This document shows, piece by piece, positions 1 to 13,968 of a stretch of 58,333 nt of DNA (the stretch's first letter is position 1; every line of letters begins with the position of its first letter). The stretch covers positions 1 to 58,333 of the forward strand of contig JACAER010000028.1 in assembly GCA_013388745.1 (NCBI GenBank). Direction: 5' to 3'. Source of the DNA: Chloroflexota bacterium. Its GTDB lineage: Bacteria; Chloroflexota; Anaerolineae; Aggregatilineales; Phototrophicaceae. Below the pieces are notes generated by a model. It saw only the letters and a program-made list of their open reading frames with translations, was not told the origin of the DNA and did not search any database. The translations under genes and the position numbers were made by a program.

Positions 1-419
1 GGCGTGGACGGTGTCCCTACCAGCGGCATTGTGATCGGCGTGACAGGCAGGGCCGGCGGCGGCGCGGCGGTTTCGGCTGCGGCACTGAGGGCCGGCGGCG
101 CGGCGGTCGGCTCCTGCTCGCGGATTTTTTCCAGCGCCTCCTCGAAGTCTTCTTCATGCTGCGCGCTGATCTGCTTCACATCCAGATGGCGGTGTTCGGG
201 CACTCTGGCGCGCTCTTCGATGTCTTCTTCGTCCGCTTGGCTCTTCACAGAAAGCCCACGCAGCATCGGGCCCATCAGCGGCCCCAAAAACCCCTGCCCG
301 GTCAGGCGCGCCACCAGAATGGCCGCCGCCGCCACCATCATCATGAACAGCGTCAGCAGTACCAGGCAGCCAATCGTCAGCAGCAGCCAGTTTTGCTGGA
401 TAAATTGCACCACGTCCAT
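1..419 (-). CDS. Membrane-anchored hypothetical protein, C-terminus cut by window edge
   Basis: An open frame of 139 codons reads leftward from the ATG at 417-419 and leaves the window without a stop, so the protein is partial. Residues about 9-35 form one hydrophobic, Met/Ala-rich membrane segment. An acidic, charged stretch follows (DEEDIEERARVPEHRH), which looks helical, and then an Ala/Pro-rich low-complexity linker runs to the edge. It starts 25 bases after the stop of the DUF5996 gene on the same strand, so the two are probably co-transcribed. I do not recognise the family. The topology suggests a single-span anchor with a cytoplasmic tail. Confidence 0.6.
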   Translation of the reverse strand, partial: MDVVQFIQQNWLLLTIGCLVLLTLFMMMVAAAAILVARLTGQGFLGPLMGPMLRGLSVKSQADEEDIEERARVPEHRHLDVKQISAQHEEDFEEALEKIREQEPTAAPPALSAAAETAAPPPALPVTPITMPLVGTPST

Positions 420-444
420 CGTCGTTCCCTCAGCCTTTTCTTCA

Positions 445-1200
445 TCATGTCGCCAGCCGCGGCGCCAGCGTTTGATACACGCGCAGGCACAGCGCCTCCA
501 GCAGCGCCTCCGGATCGTCCGCGCCGCGCCAGTCGTCGTAATCCGCGCGCACGCCTGTCCAGCCTTCCGTATGCCAGCGGGCGGGCGCCAGCAGCGCCAG
601 CGTCGTCTGTTCGGGGGGCGCGGGGTAGGCATAAGCGTACAGATACGGGCGCGGAATGCCGGCGTCGCCCGGCGAAAAGCCGAAATTCATATGCGGCGCG
701 GATTCATCATCCATTTTGCTCGCGAACCACAAAAACGACAAATCGAAATGGTGCGGCCAGACGACCAGCGGAGTCATGCTGCCGGCCAGGCGCGCGCGGA
801 AACGCGCCAGCGCTGTAAACACACTGTAGAGCGTCTGCGCATAGGCCGCCGCCAGCGCGGAATCGACTTCCAGCGGACGTTCATCGGCTAATTTATCCAG
901 GGGGATATCCAGTTTTTCCTGCTGCATCACGGCCAGCGCCAGCGATTTTTGCGTGTGGCCGCGCAGCGCGATACCGTTGATGCTGGCTGTCACGAAATCC
1001 AGCCTGACTTCCTGCACGGTTTGCGCGCTGGCCAACCAGAACGGGCCGCTGCTGAGCGCGTGCGGGTACACGCTCACGCTGTGATGCAGGTGATTGGGCT
1101 GTTGGGCGCTGTAACGCAGGCGTACAGCGTTCAAGATCAGCAGCGCGCGCTGCAAACTGTCGCGCGTTGTCTCCCAATTGTCCAGAGCGGGCAGTGCCAT
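445..1200 (-). CDS. DUF5996 family protein
   Basis: A 251-residue soluble protein with no signal peptide. It resembles the DUF5996 family from memory: a central WPHHFDLSF motif (about residues 168-176), then HMNFGFSPGD (about 190-199) and a Pro/Tyr-rich PYLYAYAYP segment. The function of that family is not established. The length is about what I expect for it. The ATG at 1200 is preceded by an AAAGGGA ribosome-binding sequence. The gene precedes the edge-truncated membrane protein by 25 bases. The start of the divergent kinase gene lies 182 bases away, so the intervening DNA should hold promoters for both directions. Confidence 0.75.
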   Translation of the reverse strand: MALPALDNWETTRDSLQRALLILNAVRLRYSAQQPNHLHHSVSVYPHALSSGPFWLASAQTVQEVRLDFVTASINGIALRGHTQKSLALAVMQQEKLDIPLDKLADERPLEVDSALAAAYAQTLYSVFTALARFRARLAGSMTPLVVWPHHFDLSFLWFASKMDDESAPHMNFGFSPGDAGIPRPYLYAYAYPAPPEQTTLALLAPARWHTEGWTGVRADYDDWRGADDPEALLEALCLRVYQTLAPRLAT

Positions 1201-1382
1201 ATGAGTCCCTTTCTGTATAGAACGAATACGACCGACTCATTGGTCTCGGCAGTTTCTCTCACAGTTACAGTGTATCAAAATAGCAGCAGAAACGGGGCTT
1301 AGCAACAGTGTATACGTTGCAGGGAAAGCGCGCGATATGCTACAGTAACCACAGCATCCTCCAACACCAAAGGCCAACCCCT

Positions 1383-5834
<4,452 letters not shown>

Positions 5835-5923
5835 CCGCGCAGCTTTACCTGCGCGCAGTCATGCAGGTTGACGGCGTTGTTTTGAGGATTTTTCTTAATA
5901 TCTACCCTTAACCGCATCTGTAG

Positions 5924-5943
5924 GGGCGCAGCGCGCTGCGCCC
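5924..5943. repeat. Dispersed GGGGCG palindrome, copy 1
   Basis: A perfect 20-base palindrome beginning GGGCGCAGCG, preceded by TGTAG. It lies in the 173-base gap between the convergent kinase and metallo-hydrolase genes. It belongs to the same family as copies near 18972, 53664 and 54747. It could fold in RNA from either strand and may serve as a terminator. Nothing else is visible in this gap. Confidence 0.6.
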
Positions 5944-6007
5944 AAAATCTGCAAACCGGTTTATGGATAGGGTTCTTAGCGATTCTGTGCTGCAAGCACC
6001 CCGGCGC

Positions 6008-6766
6008 TTAAAATTCGTACTCGTCGAAATCCTTACAGAGTGTGATCGGGCCGTCGTAGGTTTCGCGCGCTTCCTCCACCAGCGGCGTGGGATCGGTGTT
6101 CCACACCCAGTAGTGAATGAGGTAGAGGGATTTAGCGCTGACGCGCGTGGCGGTTTCGCCAGCCTGGCGCGCGCTGCAATGGCCGACGCCGCGCCCGGCG
6201 GCTTCGTGCAGCAGGATGTCCGCGTCCTTGCACAGGTAATCGAGCGCCGGCATCGGTTCGGTGTCGCAGGTATAGGCCAGCACGTTGCCGGTGACTTTGT
6301 TTTCGATGCGCAGGCCGATCGTCGGCACGAAATGCTTGACCGGCCAGGCAGTGATGCGAAAATCGGCGTTTTCCAGCACGGGCGTGTTATCGCGCTCGCG
6401 GATGCGGTGGAAGGTGACGGGGAAAAAGCCCGGCCATTCGTCCCAACTGTAGGCCATCATGGTGTCTTCCATGCGGTTGATGCAGTGATGCAGGCCGTAA
6501 AAGCGCAGCGGCGTCTGCCGTCCCAGCAGCCACATATGCATCAGCATGTTGGGCACGCCGGAAACGTGATCGGGGTGAAAATGGGTCAGAATCACATCTT
6601 GCAGGGCGTCGTCGTCGATGCCTAGATTCTTGATTTTGCCCGCCGGGTTCGAGCCGCAGTCCACCAGAATCGGCGTGTCGCGTTCGCCGATCAAGATAAA
6701 GTGCGTGTTATCGTGTGTCGCGTCCGAAACCGCTGCCGCCGAACCGAGAATCACCATGCGAGCCAT
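6008..6766 (-). CDS. Metallo-beta-lactamase fold hydrolase (RNase Z-like)
   Basis: A 252-residue cytoplasmic protein with the two-zinc metallo-beta-lactamase signature THFHPDH (His62, His64, Asp66, His67), a further metal-ligand candidate His145 (WPVKHF), Asp168 in CDTEP, and His187 in LLHEAA. The arrangement resembles the RNase Z/arylsulfatase-like branch. The length is short for tRNA maturase RNase Z, so the substrate is uncertain. The start at 6766 gives the usual MxxxILGSA opening; an upstream in-frame start at 6799 would add 11 atypical residues. The gene stands alone between the ABC operon, which reads toward it, and the kinase gene. Confidence 0.85.
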   Translation of the reverse strand: MARMVILGSAAAVSDATHDNTHFILIGERDTPILVDCGSNPAGKIKNLGIDDDALQDVILTHFHPDHVSGVPNMLMHMWLLGRQTPLRFYGLHHCINRMEDTMMAYSWDEWPGFFPVTFHRIRERDNTPVLENADFRITAWPVKHFVPTIGLRIENKVTGNVLAYTCDTEPMPALDYLCKDADILLHEAAGRGVGHCSARQAGETATRVSAKSLYLIHYWVWNTDPTPLVEEARETYDGPITLCKDFDEYEF

Positions 6767-6800
6767 AAGGACTGCCTTCGTGAAAATGACAACAAACACG

Positions 6801-6834
6801 TTTGCGCGTAATACTCAAGAATTATACGCGCAAA
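6801..6834 (-). promoter_or_regulatory. Inverted repeat with 10-bp perfect arms upstream of the metallo-hydrolase gene
   Basis: TTTGCGCGTA at 6801-6810 pairs exactly with TACGCGCAAA at 6825-6834 across a 14-base spacer. It sits 35 bases upstream of the hydrolase start and 37 bases downstream of the ABC permease stop, all on the minus strand. It may be an operator for the hydrolase or a terminator for the ABC operon. No clean T-tract follows, which favours an operator. Confidence 0.4.
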
Positions 6835-6870
6835 GCATGTCATTGTGTTGTGCAAGACCGTTTGTGTTTC

Positions 6871-8454
6871 TTAACTGAGGACAGAGTATAGCACGTAGGG
6901 TGTCAGGAAAGACTCTAAAAATCCTGCAAAAATCAGGCCCGGCAGCACCAGCCCGCAAGCGATTTTCAGGGTGTCGCCCAGCGCCAGTGTCCAGGCGTCG
7001 CCCACCGTTTTGCCTTCGGGCACGCGCGTGACGACCGCGCCCAGCCGCAGCCCCGCCGCCGTCGCCAGCACGATCACCGGGATTTCCACGACGCCGTGCG
7101 GCAGAATCGCGGCCAACATAAACGATGGATTGTAACCGGCGATCAAGACCTGCCCCAGCAGATAACCCAGCACGATATACACAGCGGGGGTCATAATCAG
7201 CGCCGCCACGCCGAAGCTGAAGATCGCCAGCAGAGTCGCGGCCAGCAGAATGCGCCCGTTGGTGGTGACGAAAAACAGCAGCGCATCAACGCGCGAGGGC
7301 AGCGCCCTATTGTCCAGCAGCAGATGCCCCCGGCTGTCGGTTTGCAGGGCGGCATCCACGCCGATATAACGCCCTAACAGGCGCGCGGGCGTGGCAAAAT
7401 CGGCGGCGCGCGGGAGCGGGAGCTGCCACTGCGGAAGCTGCGCCAGCAGCAGACCGCCGCCAAAGGCCACGACGAACACAAATAGTGTCACCCACGAGGC
7501 CATGCCCAGCCGGCGCACGCTGAGCGTGACGCCGCGCCGATACCATTCGAACACACTGCGGGCGGGCGTGCCGCGTTCGTCGATAGCACGGGTCGCACGC
7601 CAGATGGCGACCAGCGCCGCGCGCAGATTCAGTTGGTCAATAGTGCGTCCGAGCAGTTCTTCGCGGTTGAAAACGCTGTTGCCGACCCGCAGCAGCAGAA
7701 TCACCACCACCAGCATCCCGGCGATGATCGCCCACAGCGCGCCGATGCCGCTGGGCGATTCGGCGTCGGGGGCGATGAACATGATGAAGCTTTCGCCCTG
7801 AATCACCAGCGACATAGGGATAATGATGAAGCTGGCGAGCAAATTGGCGGCGCGCGTGCTGGTCGTCTGGCTGGAAACCACGACCGCCCCCGCCACCATC
7901 ACCAGCGCTTGCACGCTGGTCAGCAGCATAATCTGCGCGATCAGCATGGGCTGTGGCCGCCACGCCAGTTCGCCGAACAGCAAACTGCCCAGATACACCA
8001 GCATCCCGCCGTAGCTGGAAACCAGCGGCGGGATCATGGCGGCCAGCGTTTTGCCGATATACAGTTCGGTGTTGGTGAGCGGCGTGCTGAGCAGCGGTTC
8101 CAGGCTGCGGCGCTCTTTTTCGCCGACAAAGGTTTCCAGCGCGATCACCAGCGAGATCGAAATCGGGAAGAAGCCGACGATCATCAGCAAAAAGGGAATC
8201 GTGCGCTCGCCAATAATCTGCGCGCCGTAATCGCTGACAAAATCGGCAAACTGGGCGGCGACGAACTGCGCCAGAAAAGGAAACATAAAGGTCAGCACGA
8301 CGATGGGCACGAGGATACGCCAATCGCGGAAGCTGTCGCGCACCTCGCGGCGGGTAATGATGAGGGCGTTGCGTAGCGTATCGCGCCCACTTCGGCGCGG
8401 CGCGGCGCCAGCAGACGCATGGTCACGAATCAGCGGTTGGGCGGTGGTGGTCAT
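6871..8454 (-). CDS. ABC-2 type permease fused to SpoIIM/DUF95-like domain
   Basis: A 527-residue polytopic membrane protein. The N-terminal half (about 25-255) has the ABC-2 export permease pattern, with a re-entrant IPFLLMIVGFFPISIS region and the ETFVGEKERRSLEPLLSTP motif typical of NatB-like permeases. The C-terminal half (about 310-527) has membrane segments and the HGVVEIPVIVLATAAGLRLG motif characteristic of the SpoIIM/DUF95 family. Its ATG overlaps the stop of the ATPase gene by four bases (ATGA), so the two are translationally coupled and presumably form one exporter. The substrate is unknown. In many genomes the SpoIIM-like part is a separate protein; here it is fused to the permease. 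Confidence 0.85.
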   Translation of the reverse strand: MTTTAQPLIRDHASAGAAPRRSGRDTLRNALIITRREVRDSFRDWRILVPIVVLTFMFPFLAQFVAAQFADFVSDYGAQIIGERTIPFLLMIVGFFPISISLVIALETFVGEKERRSLEPLLSTPLTNTELYIGKTLAAMIPPLVSSYGGMLVYLGSLLFGELAWRPQPMLIAQIMLLTSVQALVMVAGAVVVSSQTTSTRAANLLASFIIIPMSLVIQGESFIMFIAPDAESPSGIGALWAIIAGMLVVVILLLRVGNSVFNREELLGRTIDQLNLRAALVAIWRATRAIDERGTPARSVFEWYRRGVTLSVRRLGMASWVTLFVFVVAFGGGLLLAQLPQWQLPLPRAADFATPARLLGRYIGVDAALQTDSRGHLLLDNRALPSRVDALLFFVTTNGRILLAATLLAIFSFGVAALIMTPAVYIVLGYLLGQVLIAGYNPSFMLAAILPHGVVEIPVIVLATAAGLRLGAVVTRVPEGKTVGDAWTLALGDTLKIACGLVLPGLIFAGFLESFLTPYVLYSVLS

Positions 8455-9404
8455 GAATCCTGCGCTCCCTGTTGGGCTTCATCTTCTTTGACAATTTGCA
8501 GATAGACATCTTCCAGCGTGCGCGGCACCAGCGCCAGCGTGACAACTTCCACGCCCAGCATATGCAGGCGGCGCAGCAGGGCGGGATTGCTGCGGGCGGG
8601 ATCGCTGGCGCGGTAGCGCAGCCAGTCCGCGCCGCAGTCTTCGATCTGCACCACATCGGCCAGGTCTTTGCGCAGACCGTTCACCGTGCCATTGATATGC
8701 AGTTCCATCAGCGGAGCGCCGACGAAACGCTGCGCGAGCTCGGCGAATGATCCCTGGGCAATAATGCGCCCATGACGGATAACGGCGATTTTATCGGCCA
8801 ACTGCTGCGCTTCGGTCAGATTGTGCGTCGTCAGCAGAAAGGTGCGGCCTTCGCCTTCCAGTTCGATGATAGCATCGCGCACCTGTTTGGCGCTCTGCGG
8901 ATCCATGGCGGAGGTCGGCTCGTCCAGCAGCAGCACGGGCGGGTCGTGCAGCATGGCGCGCACCAGCGCCAGTTTTTGTTTCATACCTTTGGAATACTCG
9001 CCCAGCCGTTTATCGAGCGCGTTGATCAGGCCGAAGCGTTCCAGCAGGTCGAGCGCGCGTTTGCGGCGCAGCGCCGGCGCGAGATGATAGATCTCGCCGA
9101 AAAAGTCGAGGTATTCCAGCCCTTTCATGCGTTCGTACAGGCCATGCTGTTCGGTGAGCACACCTACCAGCGCGCGTACCTGCGCCGCCTGGCGCACGAC
9201 ATCGCAGCCGGCCACGCGCGCCCAGCCCGCCGTCGGCACCAGAATCGAGGTTAACATGCGCACGGTGGTGGTTTTGCCCGCGCCGTTGGGTCCCAGCAGC
9301 GCCAGCACCTCGCCCGCCGGAATATCGAGCGAGACAGTATCCACCGCGCGAAAGCCGTCAAAATCTTTGGTCAGCCCCTGGGCTTCGATCATACGTTTCG
9401 CCAT
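8451..9404 (-). CDS. ABC transporter ATP-binding protein (NatA/CcmA-like)
   Basis: A 317-residue nucleotide-binding subunit. The Walker A GPNGAGKTT lies at residues 38-46. The signature region is YSKGMKQKLALVRAML (the SKGM variant of LSGGQ), followed by Walker B VLLLDEPTSAMDP and the H-loop LLTTHNLTEA. The C-terminal 90 residues form the extra domain found in drug and sodium exporter ATPases. It is the first gene of a two-gene operon and overlaps the permease start by four bases. An alternative start at Met5 cannot be excluded. The type suggests export; the cargo is unknown. Confidence 0.93.
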   Translation of the reverse strand: MAKRMIEAQGLTKDFDGFRAVDTVSLDIPAGEVLALLGPNGAGKTTTVRMLTSILVPTAGWARVAGCDVVRQAAQVRALVGVLTEQHGLYERMKGLEYLDFFGEIYHLAPALRRKRALDLLERFGLINALDKRLGEYSKGMKQKLALVRAMLHDPPVLLLDEPTSAMDPQSAKQVRDAIIELEGEGRTFLLTTHNLTEAQQLADKIAVIRHGRIIAQGSFAELAQRFVGAPLMELHINGTVNGLRKDLADVVQIEDCGADWLRYRASDPARSNPALLRRLHMLGVEVVTLALVPRTLEDVYLQIVKEDEAQQGAQDS

Positions 9405-9510
9405 TTCACACTATGCACGATCCAGACACCATTGTAGTCGAAAACGCGCTGGATTTGTCTCCACCTTTTGGGGGATTTTAACGTATTGTAATAGAAATAG
9501 GGGCTGCACA

Positions 9511-9532
9511 GGGGTGCAGCATCCTGCACCCC
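9511..9532 (-). terminator. Hairpin downstream of secreted-protein gene
   Basis: GGGGTGCAG at 9511-9519 pairs perfectly with CTGCACCCC at 9524-9532 around a CATC loop. It lies 27 bases past the stop of the minus-strand gene at 9559 and is a likely terminator stem, although no T-run follows. A related half (GGGGCTGCAC) sits just to its left, so a repeat origin is possible. Confidence 0.45.
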
Positions 9533-9558
9533 TCCCAACGACCACATGCTTTTCTGCT

Positions 9559-10602
9559 TCAGCCCTCCAGCGGCCTGATCGACCACAGCATCGCCAGGAA
9601 CGCCGGGCGATACAACGCCAGCGTCTCTTCGTCGGCTGTGCTCAGCGTGTAAATGCCGACGACTTCGTTTTCGCGGTCATACGTCACAATCACAAAGCCC
9701 ACACGAGTCGGGTTGGCGCTGCCGTTGAAGCCGATGCCGGGCGCGCCGTTCACGACGAATTCATCGTCCAATTCGGGTTCCGTAACCTGGAACAGGCCGG
9801 CGATCACGTTGGCGATGTCCTCCATCGTCGCGTCGTCTTCCAACCCCAAATCTTCCAGACTGCTCTCGACATTCAGGATAGCGATGGCGCTGTCTGTGGG
9901 TGTGGGCGCGCCGACATCCTCGGCGCTTTCGTAGAACATCACGCCCGGCACACCCAGCACTTCAGCGGCGTCGGCCGCCGTCCAGCCGGCGGGATAAAAC
10001 AGGTCGAAGCCCAGATCAATCACTTCGTAACGTTCTTCGGCGGGCGTGATCTCGTCCGACACCAGCGGGCGCACAGTGCCCAGAATCATGCCGTAGGAAA
10101 AGGCCATATCCACGTCCGCTTCCGGCGCAGGCACGGCCATGCCGAACACCATCAGGAAACCATCCTGTTTCCAGATAGCCACCAGCGCGCCCTGCCCATT
10201 GCCCACACCAACGGCATACAGCGCCGGACGCAGGTTGACCGTCGTTTCGCCCGATTCGGTCACTTCCAGACCCACTGTGGTCGTGGCGAAAATCTCGTCG
10301 AGCGGCGTATCGGGATCGTCAGTCATTTCTTGCAGCGGAATGCCGGCGATGCCGAGCGCAAAATCGCTCACTGATTGGCCGTCGGCATATTCTTGAGCAG
10401 CTTCGGCAGTGGCGGCGACGACGGTAAAGCCGCTGAAGCTTTCGACCGCCCAACCAGCGGGCGCGTTAAAATGCACTCCCAGTGCGGCGATTTCCACATC
10501 TTGCGTCAGTTCCCACAGCGGCTGGGGTGTGGCCTCCTGCGCGAAGGCGGCAGGGGCGGCCAGCAGGCACAACAAAAGCAAGGCGAAGACGATTTTGCGC
10601 AT
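9559..10602 (-). CDS. Secreted protein with two similar halves
   Basis: A 347-residue exported protein with a classical signal peptide (MRKIVFALLLCLLAAP, likely cleavage AFA-Q at 20/21). The mature part contains two related segments, each with a PAGW motif after a hydrophobic strand (GVHFNAPAGW near 38-47 and GFDLFYPAGW near 190-199). Each is followed by a Phe/Tyr-rich beta region, suggesting an internal duplication of a PsbP/DcrB-like fold. No catalytic motif is visible. I chose the ATG at 10602 because it gives the signal peptide at the N-terminus and has AGGAG ten bases upstream. The 154-base gap before the ABC ATPase gene holds only the hairpin described separately. Function unknown. Confidence 0.8.
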   Translation of the reverse strand: MRKIVFALLLLCLLAAPAAFAQEATPQPLWELTQDVEIAALGVHFNAPAGWAVESFSGFTVVAATAEAAQEYADGQSVSDFALGIAGIPLQEMTDDPDTPLDEIFATTTVGLEVTESGETTVNLRPALYAVGVGNGQGALVAIWKQDGFLMVFGMAVPAPEADVDMAFSYGMILGTVRPLVSDEITPAEERYEVIDLGFDLFYPAGWTAADAAEVLGVPGVMFYESAEDVGAPTPTDSAIAILNVESSLEDLGLEDDATMEDIANVIAGLFQVTEPELDDEFVVNGAPGIGFNGSANPTRVGFVIVTYDRENEVVGIYTLSTADEETLALYRPAFLAMLWSIRPLEG

Positions 10603-10727
10603 GGTATGTGAGCTCCTGGTGATTCGGGAAAAATAAGCCATGAGAGTTCTTCCCTCGCTTATCTTACAAGGATTTACGCGCCTGCGATAGTCAGAACAAG
10701 CGCAGACATTAGAGCGTGTTGATGCTG

Positions 10728-10751
10728 TTAATTAAACGAACGTTTGATTAA
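10728..10751. promoter_or_regulatory. Near-palindromic operator candidate before aceB
   Basis: A 24-base interrupted inverted repeat, TTAATtAAACG-AA-CGTTTgATTAA, lies 116 bases upstream of the malate synthase start. The core TAAAC-N4-GTTTG resembles operators of TetR-family regulators of fatty-acid degradation such as PsrA. The gap 10603-10867 is AT-rich and must contain promoters for both divergent genes, but I could not identify a convincing -35/-10 pair. Confidence 0.45.
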
Positions 10752-10867
10752 TACATTGTGTATGAAATCTTTGCGCAAACTTTCAAGAGTCTGTTGGTTA
10801 CAAAACGCGATTCTGTGGGTAAACTAGGCGTAAGCTTTTTGTTCTTTTTTTCACAAGGGGTTCACAC

Positions 10868-12457
10868 ATGGTTGTGCAGTCGATGCAGGGGGTGGTCATC
10901 ACCGGCGCGATGCAGCCGGGCTACGAAGCCATCTTAAGCGCAGAAGCCGTGGCCTTCGTGGCGAAACTGGCGCGCGCCTTTACGGCCAGGCGCAGCGAAC
11001 TGCTTCAGCGCCGCCAGGAACGCTGGCGCGCGCTCGACGCCGGGCAAATGCCCGACTTCCTGCCGGAAACCGCCGCCATCCGCGCCGGCGACTGGCAGGT
11101 GGCGCCGCTGCCCGCTGACCTTCAGGATCGGCGTGTCGAAATCACCGGGCCGACCGACCGCAAAATGGTCATTAACGCCCTCAATTCTGGCGCGCGCGTC
11201 TTCATGGCCGATTTCGAAGACGCCAATGCTCCCTCGTGGGACAACCTGATTCAGGGGCAGATCAACATACGCGACGCCGTGAACCGCAGCATCACTTACA
11301 CCAGCCCGGAAGGCAAACAGTACAAGCTGAACGACAAGATCGCCGTGCTCTTCGTGCGCCCGCGCGGCTGGCACCTGAACGAAAAACACTTTCTGGTGGA
11401 CGGCCAGCCGATTCCCGGCGGCCTGATGGATTTTGGCCTGTACTTCTTCCATAACGCGCGCCCACTGCTGGCGAACGGCAGCGGCCCGTACTTTTATCTG
11501 CCCAAGCTGGAAAGCCACCTCGAAGCGCGTCTGTGGAACGATGTATTCAACCTGGCGCAGGATGAACTGGGTATCCCGCGCGGCACGATCAAAGCGACCG
11601 TGCTGATCGAAACGATTCTGGCGGCCTTCGAGATGGACGAAATCCTCTACGAACTGCGCCAGCATTCGGCGGGGCTGAACTGCGGACGCTGGGATTATAT
11701 CTTCTCGTTCATCAAAAAATTCAACCATTACCCCGACTATCTTCTGCCTGACCGCGCGCAGGTGACGATGACCGTGCCTTTTATGCGTTCGTATTCACTG
11801 CTGACGATCAAAACCTGTCACAAGCGCGGCGTCCACGCCATCGGCGGCATGGCGGCGCAAATCCCGATCAAAAATGACGCGAAAGCCAACGACGAAGCGC
11901 TGGAAAAGGTGCGCAACGACAAAATCCGCGAGGCGCGCGACGGCCACGACGGCACATGGGTCGCGCATCCGGGACTGGTGCCGATCGCGCTGGAAATCTT
12001 CGACGAACTGATGCCCACGCCCAATCAGATCAGCCGCGCGCGCGACGACGTACAGGTGACGGCAGCAGATTTACTGCAAGTGCCCAGCGGCACGATCACC
12101 GAAAAAGGGCTGCGCTGGAATATCCGCGTCGGCGTGCAGTATCTCGAAGCCTGGCTGGGCGGCAACGGCTGCGTACCGCTGTATAACCTGATGGAAGACG
12201 CCGCCACCGCCGAGATCAGCCGCGCGCAGTGCTGGCAGTGGCTCAAACACGGCGCGACGCTGGAGGGCGGGCAAAAAGTCACGCCCGACCTGTTTGACCG
12301 CCTGCTGCGCGAAGAACTGGTCAGCATCCGCGAAGAGATCGGCGCGGCGCGTTACGACAGCGGCAACTTCGCGCTGGCCAGCCGCCTTTTCAGCGAGATG
12401 AGCAAGTCAGCGACGTTCGTCGAATTTTTGACGCTGCCGGCTTACGAGTATCTCTAA
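10868..12457 (+). CDS. aceB: Malate synthase A
   Basis: A 529-residue malate synthase, which condenses glyoxylate and acetyl-CoA to malate in the glyoxylate shunt. Diagnostic segments are [17 protein letters not shown] and [15 protein letters not shown] (about 95-125), [12 protein letters not shown] (about 160-171), [15 protein letters not shown] (about 210-224), [19 protein letters not shown] (about 242-260) and the C-terminal [17 protein letters not shown]. Length and motif order match the A-type enzyme, not the longer G-type. AAGGGG precedes the ATG at 10868. Isocitrate lyase follows 135 bases downstream on the same strand, giving a complete shunt pair. Confidence 0.96.
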   Translation: MVVQSMQGVVITGAMQPGYEAILSAEAVAFVAKLARAFTARRSELLQRRQERWRALDAGQMPDFLPETAAIRAGDWQVAPLPADLQDRRVEITGPTDRKMVINALNSGARVFMADFEDANAPSWDNLIQGQINIRDAVNRSITYTSPEGKQYKLNDKIAVLFVRPRGWHLNEKHFLVDGQPIPGGLMDFGLYFFHNARPLLANGSGPYFYLPKLESHLEARLWNDVFNLAQDELGIPRGTIKATVLIETILAAFEMDEILYELRQHSAGLNCGRWDYIFSFIKKFNHYPDYLLPDRAQVTMTVPFMRSYSLLTIKTCHKRGVHAIGGMAAQIPIKNDAKANDEALEKVRNDKIREARDGHDGTWVAHPGLVPIALEIFDELMPTPNQISRARDDVQVTAADLLQVPSGTITEKGLRWNIRVGVQYLEAWLGGNGCVPLYNLMEDAATAEISRAQCWQWLKHGATLEGGQKVTPDLFDRLLREELVSIREEIGAARYDSGNFALASRLFSEMSKSATFVEFLTLPAYEYL

Positions 12458-12592
12458 ATCAGTGTACGGTCTGTGTCGGGGCGACTCAGGCGCCGCCCTG
12501 ACAGGCCAACCTGCGAAAGAAACCAGCCGCCCGGCGCGGTTGATTACTTGCACCCCTCTATTCGACCTAGTTTACTGCTCAGGAGACTTTTT

Positions 12593-13888
<1,296 letters not shown>

Positions 13889-13917
13889 GACGCGCAGACA
13901 ATAAATTGACGTACAGG

Positions 13918-13940
13918 GAGGCGCTTGGCATGAGCGCCTC
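13918..13940. terminator. Hairpin between convergent aceA and ppk
   Basis: GAGGCGCT at 13918-13925 pairs with AGCGCCTC at 13933-13940 across a seven-base loop. It lies in the 80-base gap between two convergent stops, so it could end transcription from either side. There is no strong T-tract. Confidence 0.45.
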
Positions 13941-13968
13941 TGCCGCGTCCCCCCTCACCCTCAGCAAT

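Noticed and set aside
4..891. A long plus-strand open frame at the left edge
   Set aside because: It overlaps two better minus-strand genes (a membrane protein and a DUF5996 protein), and its composition is Arg/Ser-rich as is usual for antisense frames in GC-rich DNA.
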